From contig DATLOC010000006.1 of NCBI GenBank assembly GCA_035536455.1, positions 1 through 64,000 on the forward strand: a stretch of 64,000 bases of DNA. The letters run 5' to 3'. This document shows positions 52,236 through 59,698 of this stretch, one piece after another. The stretch is from DASUNQ01 sp035536455. Its GTDB lineage: Bacteria; Acidobacteriota; Thermoanaerobaculia; Multivoradales; UBA5704. Position numbers and translations under genes: made by a program. Every line of letters begins with the position of its first letter. The first letter of the stretch is position 1. The notes below the pieces were generated by a model. It was not told the origin of the DNA and made no database searches. It was given only the letters and a program-made list of their open reading frames with translations.

Positions 52236-53695
52236 GCGAGCCGGCGCGGGCGTCCGGCGGCGCGGACTTCGCGCCCCATCTCGAGCGCGCCTTCGACTTC
52301 CTGCCGGAGGAGCGGAGCGAGGTGGTCGCGGTCGCCGGCGAGCTGCCGGCCTGGCTGCGCGGCACGCTCTACGTCAACGGCCCGGGCCGGTTCGAGCGCG
52401 GTGGCCTGCGCTACCGCCACTGGCTCGACGGCGACGGGCTGGTCGAAGCGCTGCGTTTCGACGAGGAGGGCGCCCGCTTCACCTGCCGCTTCGTGCGCAG
52501 CGTCAAGTGGACGGCGGAGGAGGAGGCCGGGCGGGCGCTCTTCCGCGCCTTCGGCACCGCCTTCCCCGGCGACCGGCTGCTGCGCGGCATCGCGCTGGAG
52601 TCGCCGGTCAACGTCAGCGTGCTGCCGTACGCCGGCACGCTCCTCGCCTGCGGCGAGCAGGGGCTGCCCTGGGAGATCGACCCGGAGACGCTGGCGACCC
52701 GCGGCCCCTACACCTTCCGCGGCGGTCTCGGCCCGATCGCCCCCTTCTCAGCGCACCCCAAGCTCGACCCGGGGACCGGCGAGCTGTGGAACTTCGGCGT
52801 CTCCTTCGCCAGCGCCCAGCCGGCGCTCAACGTCTACCGCTGCACCGCCGGCGGCAAGCTGGCGGCGCGCAAGCGGCTGCCGCTGCCGTACCCCTGCTCG
52901 CTGCACGACTTCGCCCTTTCGCCGCGGTATGCCGTCTTCTATCTCTCGCCCTACCTGCTCGACATGGCCGCGCTCGCCGGCGGCGCCCCGCTGCTCGAGG
53001 CGCTCGAATGGCGGCCGGAGCTCGGCAGCCGGCTGCTCGTCGTGGCGCGCGACACGCTGGAGGCGGTGGCCGAGCTGCCGCTCGGCGGCCGCTACTGCCT
53101 GCACACGGCGAACGCTTTCGAGGACGCGCGGGGGCGGCTGGTCGTCGACCTGCTGGAGCTGGAGCGGCCGGTCTACGACCAGTACGAGCCGGTCCCCGAG
53201 CTCTTCCGCGACGTGGCGGAGGGGTGGCCGGTGCGGCTGGTGGTGGACCTGGAGGCCGGCGCGCTCGTCGAGCGGCGGGAGCTGCCCTACGGCAACGCTC
53301 CGGACTTCCCCTCGATCGACCTCCGCTTCGCGGAGCGCCCGTGCGACGACCTCTGGCTCCTCGGCATCGCCGCCACCGGCCGGCCGGGGCGCAAGTTCTT
53401 CGACCAGCTCGTGCGCCTCTCGTGGGCGGACCCGGAGACGCAGGACGTCTGGCAGCCGCCGCCGGGACGGTACCTGGCGAGCGAGCCGGTCGTGGTGCTG
53501 GCACCGGAAAACGAGTCCGACGGATCCCTGCGCGGCGTTGCCGTCTGCCACCTCTTCGATGCCGAGCGCCGCGCCAGCTCCTGGCTGGTCTTCAACGCCT
53601 TCGACCTCGCCGCGGGGCCGCGCGCCGTCCTGCCGCTGGCCGCTCCGGTCACCCCCGGCTTCCACGCCGTGTTCGCCCCGCCGCAGCACACATAG
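52232..53695 (+). CDS. Carotenoid cleavage oxygenase family protein
   Basis: A 487-residue seven-bladed propeller enzyme. All four iron-binding His are identifiable: FSAHPKLDPG, CSLHDFALS, YCLHTANAFED and PGFHAVFAPP. N-terminal LYVNGPGRFERGGLRYRHWL and DGDGLVEALRF are family hallmarks. It would cleave a conjugated double bond with O2; with KS/CLF and CrtI-like enzymes around it, a polyene chain is a plausible substrate. Start overlaps the halogenase-like stop. Last gene of the first operon; a 301-bp gene-free gap follows. Confidence 0.92.
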   Translation: MSEPARASGGADFAPHLERAFDFLPEERSEVVAVAGELPAWLRGTLYVNGPGRFERGGLRYRHWLDGDGLVEALRFDEEGARFTCRFVRSVKWTAEEEAGRALFRAFGTAFPGDRLLRGIALESPVNVSVLPYAGTLLACGEQGLPWEIDPETLATRGPYTFRGGLGPIAPFSAHPKLDPGTGELWNFGVSFASAQPALNVYRCTAGGKLAARKRLPLPYPCSLHDFALSPRYAVFYLSPYLLDMAALAGGAPLLEALEWRPELGSRLLVVARDTLEAVAELPLGGRYCLHTANAFEDARGRLVVDLLELERPVYDQYEPVPELFRDVAEGWPVRLVVDLEAGALVERRELPYGNAPDFPSIDLRFAERPCDDLWLLGIAATGRPGRKFFDQLVRLSWADPETQDVWQPPPGRYLASEPVVVLAPENESDGSLRGVAVCHLFDAERRASSWLVFNAFDLAAGPRAVLPLAAPVTPGFHAVFAPPQHT

Positions 53696-53996
53696 GGATT
53701 ATGGGAGTCGGCGTTCGCCGACGTCCTTCGCAGACCACTGGTAGCATCCTCAGCCTTATGTTATAAATTCATTCGAAAGACGGGGCAGTCGGGGCCCAGC
53801 GCGGCTGACGGGACGCAGGTCAGCCGGGGGCAGGGAGGGTTTGCCGCTTGCGTCCGCTCAACGTCGACTCGAATGCGCTGTTCGGCGTCCGCCGAACCGC
53901 CTCTTCCTTTGCCTGCCGCCGGCGGGCTCACCACGTGATCGGACTGCTCTCCGCCGCACGGCACGGCCGGCGGCGGCGCGCGGTCAGTGAGGGCGC
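53696..53996. other. Gene-free gap with two similar hairpins and an AT-rich block
   Basis: No gene is evident. GTCGGCG-TT-CGCCGAC (53707-53722) lies 11 bp after the carotenoid oxygenase stop and may terminate it. GTTCGGCG-TC-CGCCGAAC (53880-53897) is a second, related hairpin nearer the second operon. TTATGTTATAAATTCATTCG (53757-53776) is an AT-rich island suited to a promoter. The gap separates the two ACP-KS-CLF-HMGR cassettes and probably holds the promoter of the second. Confidence 0.7.
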
Positions 53997-54275
53997 ATGA
54001 ACGACACCGACGTGATCCGCACCCGCCTGAAGGAGATCATCGCCCACGTCGCCGGCCTCGACCCGGCGCGCATTCCCGACGAGGCGACGCTCCGCGACGA
54101 CCTCAACCTCGACTCCCTGTCGCTGCTGGAGATCGGCGTCGACGTCGATTACAACTTCCAGCTCGGGCTGGCGGACGACCGCTACAAGGAAATCGACAAC
54201 CTGCCGGCGATGGTCGCCCTCGTCCAGGAGCGGCTGGGCGAGCTGGCGCGGAAGTCCCAGGCGGTCGAAGGATGA
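53997..54275 (+). CDS. Acyl carrier protein 2
   Basis: A 92-residue ACP with the attachment Ser at residue 40 in NLDSLSLLEIGVDVDYNFQL. It is roughly 60% identical to ACP1 by eye, much less than the neighbouring ketosynthase pair. ATG at 53997 with a weak GTGAGGG upstream. Its stop overlaps the ATG of the second ketosynthase. It opens the second cassette. Confidence 0.93.
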   Translation: MNDTDVIRTRLKEIIAHVAGLDPARIPDEATLRDDLNLDSLSLLEIGVDVDYNFQLGLADDRYKEIDNLPAMVALVQERLGELARKSQAVEG

Positions 54276-55489
54276 GAGGACGCGTGGTCGTCACCGGCCT
54301 CGGTGCGGTGACGCCGGTCGGCACGGGAGCGGAGGAGCTGTGGTCGGGGCTGCTGGCGGGACGCAGCGGCTTCGCGCCGGTCGAGAGCTTCGACACCGGC
54401 CGGTTCAACGTCCATCTCGGCGCCGAGGTGCGCGGCTTCGAGCCGGCGGCGTGGGTGCGCAGGCTCGATCCCGCGGCGCTGGGGCGGGCCTCGCAGTTCG
54501 CGGTGGCGGCGGCGCGGATGGCGTTGGCCGACGCCGGGCTCGAGGCCGAAGCGGTGGAGCCCGAGCGCGCCGGGGTCTCGATGGGGACGACCTCGGGGGA
54601 GCCGGTGGAGGTCGAGCGCTTCGACGACCGCTATCTCGCCGGCGAGCTGGACCAGGTGGGGCCGGAGTTCATGGGCCTGTACCCCTGCCACATGATCGCG
54701 GCGCACGTCGGCCAGGAGCTGGGGTTCGGCGGGGTCAACACGATGATTCCGGCGGCCTGCGCGGCGGGCAACTACGCGGTGGCGCACGCCCTGGATGTGC
54801 TGCGGGCGGGGCGCGCCGACCTGATGCTGGCCGGCGGCGCCGACGCCTTCTCGCGGATCACCTACACGGGCTTTTTCCGTCTCGGGGCGATCGCTCCGGA
54901 CCTCTGCCGGCCGTTCGACAAGAACCGGAAGGGGATGATCCCGGGCGAGGGGGCCGCGGTGCTGGTGCTGGAGCCGTTGGAGCGGGCGGTGGCGCGAGGC
55001 GCGCGGATCTACGCCGAGGTGGCGGGGTATGGCCTGTCGTGCGACGCGCACCACATGACGGCGGCGCATCCGGAGGGTGACGGGGCGGCGCGGGCGATGG
55101 AGCGGGCGCTGGCGGACGCGGGGGTGGCGCCGGGGGAGGTGAGCTACATCAGCGCGCACGGCACGGGGACGGCGACGAACGACCGGTTGGAGACGATCGC
55201 GGTGAAGCGGGTGTTCGGCGACGGGAAAGTGCCGCCGATGAGCTCGGTGAAGTCGATGCTGGGCCACACGATGGGCGCGGCGTCGGCGATCGAGTCGGTG
55301 GTGTGCGCGCTGGCGATCGCGACGGGTCGGGTGCCGCCGACGATGAACTACGAGGAGCCGGACCCGGAGTGCGATCTGGACGTCGTGCCGAACGAGGGGC
55401 GGGAGCTGGACGTGCAGGTGACGATGAACAACGCCTACGCCTTCGGGGGGAATAATGCGTCGGTGATCTTCCGGAGCTGCGAGCTGTGA
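54272..55489 (+). CDS. Ketosynthase alpha, copy 2
   Basis: A 405-residue active ketosynthase nearly identical to the copy at 46672. The active Cys (AACAAGNYAV), both His (SAHGTGTATND, KSMLGHTMG) and flanking residues are the same. Differences cluster at the very N-terminus, a few surface positions and the last 25 residues. It should catalyse the same condensation; the second ACP and CLF may give another chain. Unlike copy 1, it does not overlap its CLF gene: a 142-bp gap with an inverted repeat lies between. Confidence 0.93.
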   Translation: MRGRVVVTGLGAVTPVGTGAEELWSGLLAGRSGFAPVESFDTGRFNVHLGAEVRGFEPAAWVRRLDPAALGRASQFAVAAARMALADAGLEAEAVEPERAGVSMGTTSGEPVEVERFDDRYLAGELDQVGPEFMGLYPCHMIAAHVGQELGFGGVNTMIPAACAAGNYAVAHALDVLRAGRADLMLAGGADAFSRITYTGFFRLGAIAPDLCRPFDKNRKGMIPGEGAAVLVLEPLERAVARGARIYAEVAGYGLSCDAHHMTAAHPEGDGAARAMERALADAGVAPGEVSYISAHGTGTATNDRLETIAVKRVFGDGKVPPMSSVKSMLGHTMGAASAIESVVCALAIATGRVPPTMNYEEPDPECDLDVVPNEGRELDVQVTMNNAYAFGGNNASVIFRSCEL

Positions 55490-55503
55490 ACGGCGATACG
55501 CGA

Positions 55504-55620
55504 CTGCCTGTCATCCCGAGCGAGAGCGAGGGATCTGGGGGGGAGGGTGGCGCGAGGTCGTTGCGTCTGTGCGCCGCCCCCCGCCCAGATCCTTCGCTCT
55601 CGCTCAGGATGACAAGGCAG
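55504..55620. repeat. 117-bp REP-like inverted repeat between KS and CLF genes
   Basis: The arm CTGCCTGTCATCCCGAGCGA and following GAGCGAGGGATCTGGG (55504-55539) is matched in inverted orientation by CCCAGATCCTTCGCTCTCGC and following TCAGGATGACAAGGCAG (55584-55620), with few mismatches. The core (GTCATCCTGAGCGA...AGGATCT) is like a repeat widespread in bacterial genomes that is often mis-called as short peptides. It appears inserted between genes that overlap in the first cassette. Confidence 0.85.
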
Positions 55621-55631
55621 GGGGTTGACCT

Positions 55632-56858
55632 GTGAGGCGCGTCGTCGTCACCGGCGCGGGCGTCATCTCGCCGCTGGGCGACTCGCCGGCGGCGCTGCAT
55701 GCGGCGCTGTGCGCCGGGGAGAGCGCGCTCAAGACGATCGAGCTCTTTTCGACCGACGGGCTGGGTTGCCACCAGGCCGGCGAGATCCGCCCGTTCGACG
55801 CCCGCGCCTACCTCGGCGAGCGCAACCTGCGGCCGGTGGACCGCACGTCGCGCCTGCTGCTCGTCGCCGCGCAGCAGGCGCTGGCGGCCGGCGGCTGGAC
55901 AGCGGAGCGGCTCACCGCACGCGAGATGGGCCTGGTGCTGGGCACCACCTTCTGCAGCGTGCGCACGATCGCCGAGTTCGACCGCCGCGGGCAGCAGCTC
56001 GGGCCGGGGTACGCCAGCCCGATGGACTTCGCCAACAGCGTCATCAACGCCGCCGCCGGGCAGGCGGCCATCTGGCACGACCTGCGCGGCGTCAACTCGA
56101 CGCTCTCCGGCGGCGAGGCCTCGGGGCTCATGGCGATCGCCTACGCCGCCGACTTGATCCGCAGCGGCCGTGCCGACGCGCTCCTGGCCGGCGGCGTCGA
56201 GGAGCTGTGTTTCGAGTCGTTCGTCGGCTGCTTCCGCGCCGGGCGGCTGTGCGGCGCCGCGAACGGCGCCGGTGGCGAGTACCCGATCCCCTTCGACGCG
56301 CGGCGCAACGGCTTCGCCCTCTCCGAGGGCGCGGCGCTGCTGCTGCTCGAGGACGCCGAGTCGGCGGCGGCGCGCGGCGCGCCGGTGCTCGCCGAGCTGC
56401 GCGGGCACGGCGCCGCCTTCGAGGGCGGCCGGGAGGAGCCGGGCGCGGCCGTGGCGCGGGCCATCGGCTCGGCGCTCGCCGACGCGCGGCTGGCGCCCGA
56501 GCGGATCGACTTCGCCTCGCTCTCCGCCAACGGCAGCGTCGCGGGGGACGGGGCGGAGGCGCTGGGCGTCGCGGCGGCCTTCGGCGCGCGTGCCCGGGAG
56601 CTGCCGGTGGCGGCGGTCAAGGGGCTCCTGGGGGAAGCCCTCGGCGCCTCCGGCGCCTTGCAGGCGGTGGCGCTCCTCGGCACCTTCGGCGACGGCGTCC
56701 TGCCGGGCATCCCCGACCTCGAGCGGACCGACGACGGCTTCCCGCTCGGCGGCGTGGCGGCGGCGAGCCGGAACGTGCCCGCGGCGCTCGGTCTGGCGCA
56801 CGCGCGCGGCTGGGACGGGCACTGCTGCGCCGTCCTCTTCGGCGAGGCGGAGGTCTGA
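55632..56858 (+). CDS. Chain-length-factor-like ketosynthase, copy 2
   Basis: A 408-residue inactive KS partner from GTG. As in copy 1 the Cys position is Glu (STLSGGEASG), the first His position is Ser (ASLSANGSVAGD) and the second is Glu (VKGLLGEALGASG). The first 170 residues and corresponding DNA are almost identical to copy 1; the rest diverges substantially, notably in the region that would line the chain cavity, which hints at different chain length or pairing. Its stop is 2 bp before the HMGR2 GTG. Confidence 0.9.
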   Translation: MRRVVVTGAGVISPLGDSPAALHAALCAGESALKTIELFSTDGLGCHQAGEIRPFDARAYLGERNLRPVDRTSRLLLVAAQQALAAGGWTAERLTAREMGLVLGTTFCSVRTIAEFDRRGQQLGPGYASPMDFANSVINAAAGQAAIWHDLRGVNSTLSGGEASGLMAIAYAADLIRSGRADALLAGGVEELCFESFVGCFRAGRLCGAANGAGGEYPIPFDARRNGFALSEGAALLLLEDAESAAARGAPVLAELRGHGAAFEGGREEPGAAVARAIGSALADARLAPERIDFASLSANGSVAGDGAEALGVAAAFGARARELPVAAVKGLLGEALGASGALQAVALLGTFGDGVLPGIPDLERTDDGFPLGGVAAASRNVPAALGLAHARGWDGHCCAVLFGEAEV

Positions 56859-56860
56859 GC

Positions 56861-58102
56861 GTGGCGCGCACGACCGTCACTGCCTTCCCGTCGGCGATGC
56901 GCGCGGCCGACCTGGTGCCGCGCTTCGAGGAGCAGGGGTACGGCGACGCGCAGGTGGCGGCGCGGCGGCGCTGGATCGAGGAGCGCGCGGGCGTGGCGCT
57001 GCGGCACGTCGGCGCGGCGCCGCTACCGACCCTGGCGATGCGCGGCAAGGTGGAGAACCCGATCGGTGTGGCGCAGGTGCCGCTCGGCCTGGCCGGGCCG
57101 CTGCTGGTCCACGGCACGCACGCCGAAGGGCTCTTCTACGTGCCGCTGGCGACCAACGAGGGGGCGCTGGTGCGCTCCTACGAGCGCGGCATGGTCACCC
57201 TGACGCGCGCCGGCGGCGCCGCCGTCCACCTCTACCAGGACGAGAACCGCGTCGCCCCCGCCTTCTTCCTCGACAGCGTCGAGGAGGCCTGCCGCTTCGT
57301 CGACGAGCTGGCGGCCGACTTCGCCGAGATCCGCGCCGCCGCCGAGGCCACCACCCGCCACGGGCGGCTGCTGCGGCTGGAGCCGCGGGCGGTGGGGCGG
57401 GAGGTCATGGTCAACTTCTGCTACTCGACCGGCGACGCGCACGGCATGAACATGATCGTGCGCGCCACCGACGCCGCCTGCCGCTGGATCGTCTCCCACG
57501 GCCGCGCCCGCGGCTACTCGATCTTCAGCGGCCTCGACGGCGAGAAGCAGGCCGGGGGCGGCCTCTTGGCCGGCGGCAAGGGGAAGCGCGTAGTGGGCGG
57601 CGCGCGCCTGCCGGCGCGGCTGTTGCAGACCTACCTGCACGTCTCGGCCGGCGAGCTGGCCGAGCTCTGGCGACATACCGTGACGGGCAAGATCCAGGCG
57701 GGCGCGATCGGCTACAACGGCCACTACGCCAACGGCTTGGCGGCGCTCTTCATCGCCTGCGGCCAGGACGTGGCGAACCTGGCCAATTCGGCCGTCGGCA
57801 TGACACAGTTCGAGGAGCTCGCGGGAGGCGACCTCTACGCCAGCGTCACCCTGCCGGCGCTCACCGTGGCGACGGTGGGGGGCGGCACCGCGCTGGGCAC
57901 GGCGCAGGAGTGCCTGGAGCTGCTGGGCTGCGCCGGCGCCGGCGGGGCGCGGAAGCTGGCGGAGATCGCCGCCGCGACGCTGCTCGCCGGCGAGCTGTCG
58001 ATGGGGGCGGCCCTGGCGTCGGGGGAGTTCGTGAACGCGCACGAGACCTATGGGCGGAATCGGCCTGACGCGGACTTGAAGCCCGCGCCTGAAACGTCAT
58101 GA
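56861..58102 (+). CDS. HMG-CoA reductase family protein, copy 2
   Basis: A 413-residue paralogue of the copy at 49112, roughly two thirds identical by eye. Active residues are kept: NEGALVRSYERG (Glu), GDAHGMNMI, LDGEKQAGGG (Lys), IACGQDVANLANSAVG (Asp) and NAHETYGRN (His). GTG at 56861 gives a short N-terminal extension; ATG at 56897 is an alternative. Its stop overlaps the following FAD enzyme's ATG. Presence of one HMGR per KS/CLF pair argues that it acts on that cassette's chain. Confidence 0.9.
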   Translation: MARTTVTAFPSAMRAADLVPRFEEQGYGDAQVAARRRWIEERAGVALRHVGAAPLPTLAMRGKVENPIGVAQVPLGLAGPLLVHGTHAEGLFYVPLATNEGALVRSYERGMVTLTRAGGAAVHLYQDENRVAPAFFLDSVEEACRFVDELAADFAEIRAAAEATTRHGRLLRLEPRAVGREVMVNFCYSTGDAHGMNMIVRATDAACRWIVSHGRARGYSIFSGLDGEKQAGGGLLAGGKGKRVVGGARLPARLLQTYLHVSAGELAELWRHTVTGKIQAGAIGYNGHYANGLAALFIACGQDVANLANSAVGMTQFEELAGGDLYASVTLPALTVATVGGGTALGTAQECLELLGCAGAGGARKLAEIAAATLLAGELSMGAALASGEFVNAHETYGRNRPDADLKPAPETS

Positions 58103-59682
58103 AGCGCCCCTTCCGCGGCCTCCGCCGCCCGCCCGACCCGCGCTACGACGCGGTAATCATCGGCTCCGGCATCGGCGGCCTGATCGCCGCCAACCTGCTG
58201 GCGCGCGGCGGCATGAAGGTGCTGCTCGTCGAGCAGCACTACATGGCCGGGGGCTTCTGCAGCACCTTCCGCCGCGGCGGCTACACCTTCGACGCCGCCA
58301 CCCACTTCTACCCGCTGCTCGGCAACCCCGAGACCCTACCGGGGCGTATCCTCGCCGAGCTCGGCGTCACCACCGGCTGGGTCAAGATGGACCCGGTCGA
58401 CGTCTTCCACTTCCCGGACGGCACGCGCTTCGCCGTCGCCGCCGACTTCGAGACCTATCTCGACGCCCTCAAGGCCGAGTTCCCGCACGAGGAGGCGGCC
58501 CTCGACGGCTTCTTCGGCACGGTGCGGAAGGCTTACTTCGCCGGCCTCCTGCACTACTTCCGCGGCCTGCCGGCGGCGCGCGTCGAGAAGCTCCAGCCGC
58601 TGCGCGACGTCACGGTGATGGACGCGCTCGACGGGTGGTTCCGCGACCCCAAGCTCAAGCTCCTGCTCACCGCCGACGCGCCGCACTGGGGCTCGCCCCC
58701 CGACCGCACCTCCTTCGTCTTCGACTCGATGCTGCGGCTCTCCTACTTCCTCGGCAACTACTACCCGCGCGGGGGCTCGCAGGCCTTCGCCGACGAGCTG
58801 GCGCTGCGCCTGGAGGAGCAGGGCGGCCACGTGCTGATGAGCACGGCGGCGCGGCGCATCGTGATCGAGGACGGCACGGCGCGCGGGGTCGAGCTGGAGA
58901 CGCTGCGCGGCCCGTGGCGGGGGCCCGCCGCGGTGCGCAGCGACGTCGTGGTCTCGAACGCCGACCTGCTGCTCACCTACGAGGAGCTGGTAGGGGAGGA
59001 GCACCTGCCCGACGGCCACGTCGCGGCGCTGCGCGAGTTGCGCTGCACCTTCCCCTGCTGGCTCACTCACATCGGCCTGCGCGACGTGCCCGACGAAGTG
59101 CTCAACGCGGCGCAGGGCTACTACTGGGACGACTGGGACCCGCGGGGGATGGGGCGCAACGCGCTGCGCTTCAAGCTCTTCTCGCCCACCCTCTACGAGC
59201 CGGCGATGGCGCCGGAGGGGGGCAAGGTGCTGATCGTCCAGAAGGTGCTCGACATCGACTACGACGGGATCACCGACTGGCCGGCGCACAAGCGGCAGAT
59301 GGAGGAGTACGTCTTCAGGAACCTCGAGACGGTGCTCCCCGGGATCGGCCGGCACATCGTGGTCAGCAGCAGCGCCACGGCGCAGACCTCGTGGCGCTTC
59401 ACCCTCAACCATCAGGGGGCGATGCTGGGCTGGGAGATGTCGCCCGACCAGCTCGGGCCGGAGCGGCCGGGGACCGAGAGCCCGGTGCGCAACCTCCACC
59501 TCGTCGGCCACTGGGTGCAGCCGGGGGGAGGGATCACGCCGGTGATCGTCTCGGCGCAGCAGGTCGCGCGCCGCATCCTGGACGGCCGCGACGCCGCGCT
59601 CGACGAGCCGTTCGGGACGGCGCTGGAGCCGTCCCTGGTGCCGAGCCGCGCCGGCCCGGCGGAGTGGGCGCGGGCGGGATAG
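58099..59682 (+). CDS. CrtI/CrtISO-like FAD oxidoreductase
   Basis: A 527-residue enzyme with the phytoene-desaturase/carotenoid-isomerase/retinol-saturase layout. The N-terminal YDAVIIGSGIGGLIAANLLA and VLLVEQHYMAGGFCSTF bind FAD; GGSQAFADELALRLEEQGG and the C-terminal NLHLVGHWVQPGGGITPVI complete the fold. It would desaturate or isomerise a conjugated chain. In the setting of KS/CLF and a carotenoid oxygenase but without phytoene synthase, a polyketide polyene is more likely than a carotenoid. ATG overlaps the HMGR2 stop. Confidence 0.88.
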   Translation: MKRPFRGLRRPPDPRYDAVIIGSGIGGLIAANLLARGGMKVLLVEQHYMAGGFCSTFRRGGYTFDAATHFYPLLGNPETLPGRILAELGVTTGWVKMDPVDVFHFPDGTRFAVAADFETYLDALKAEFPHEEAALDGFFGTVRKAYFAGLLHYFRGLPAARVEKLQPLRDVTVMDALDGWFRDPKLKLLLTADAPHWGSPPDRTSFVFDSMLRLSYFLGNYYPRGGSQAFADELALRLEEQGGHVLMSTAARRIVIEDGTARGVELETLRGPWRGPAAVRSDVVVSNADLLLTYEELVGEEHLPDGHVAALRELRCTFPCWLTHIGLRDVPDEVLNAAQGYYWDDWDPRGMGRNALRFKLFSPTLYEPAMAPEGGKVLIVQKVLDIDYDGITDWPAHKRQMEEYVFRNLETVLPGIGRHIVVSSSATAQTSWRFTLNHQGAMLGWEMSPDQLGPERPGTESPVRNLHLVGHWVQPGGGITPVIVSAQQVARRILDGRDAALDEPFGTALEPSLVPSRAGPAEWARAG

Positions 59683-59698
59683 CGAGGAGCCAAGGAGC

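Noticed and set aside
55490..55631. Minus-strand peptide with SESEGSG-type sequence
   Set aside because: Typical translation artefact of the CATCCTGAGCGA-type repeat; no start or domain.
49112..58102. Mevalonate pathway operon
   Set aside because: HMGR copies are present but no HMG-CoA synthase, mevalonate kinase or decarboxylase is seen, and all neighbours are chain-building enzymes.
58099..59682. Carotenoid biosynthesis locus
   Set aside because: A CrtI-like enzyme and a cleavage oxygenase occur, but no phytoene synthase, GGPP synthase or cyclase.
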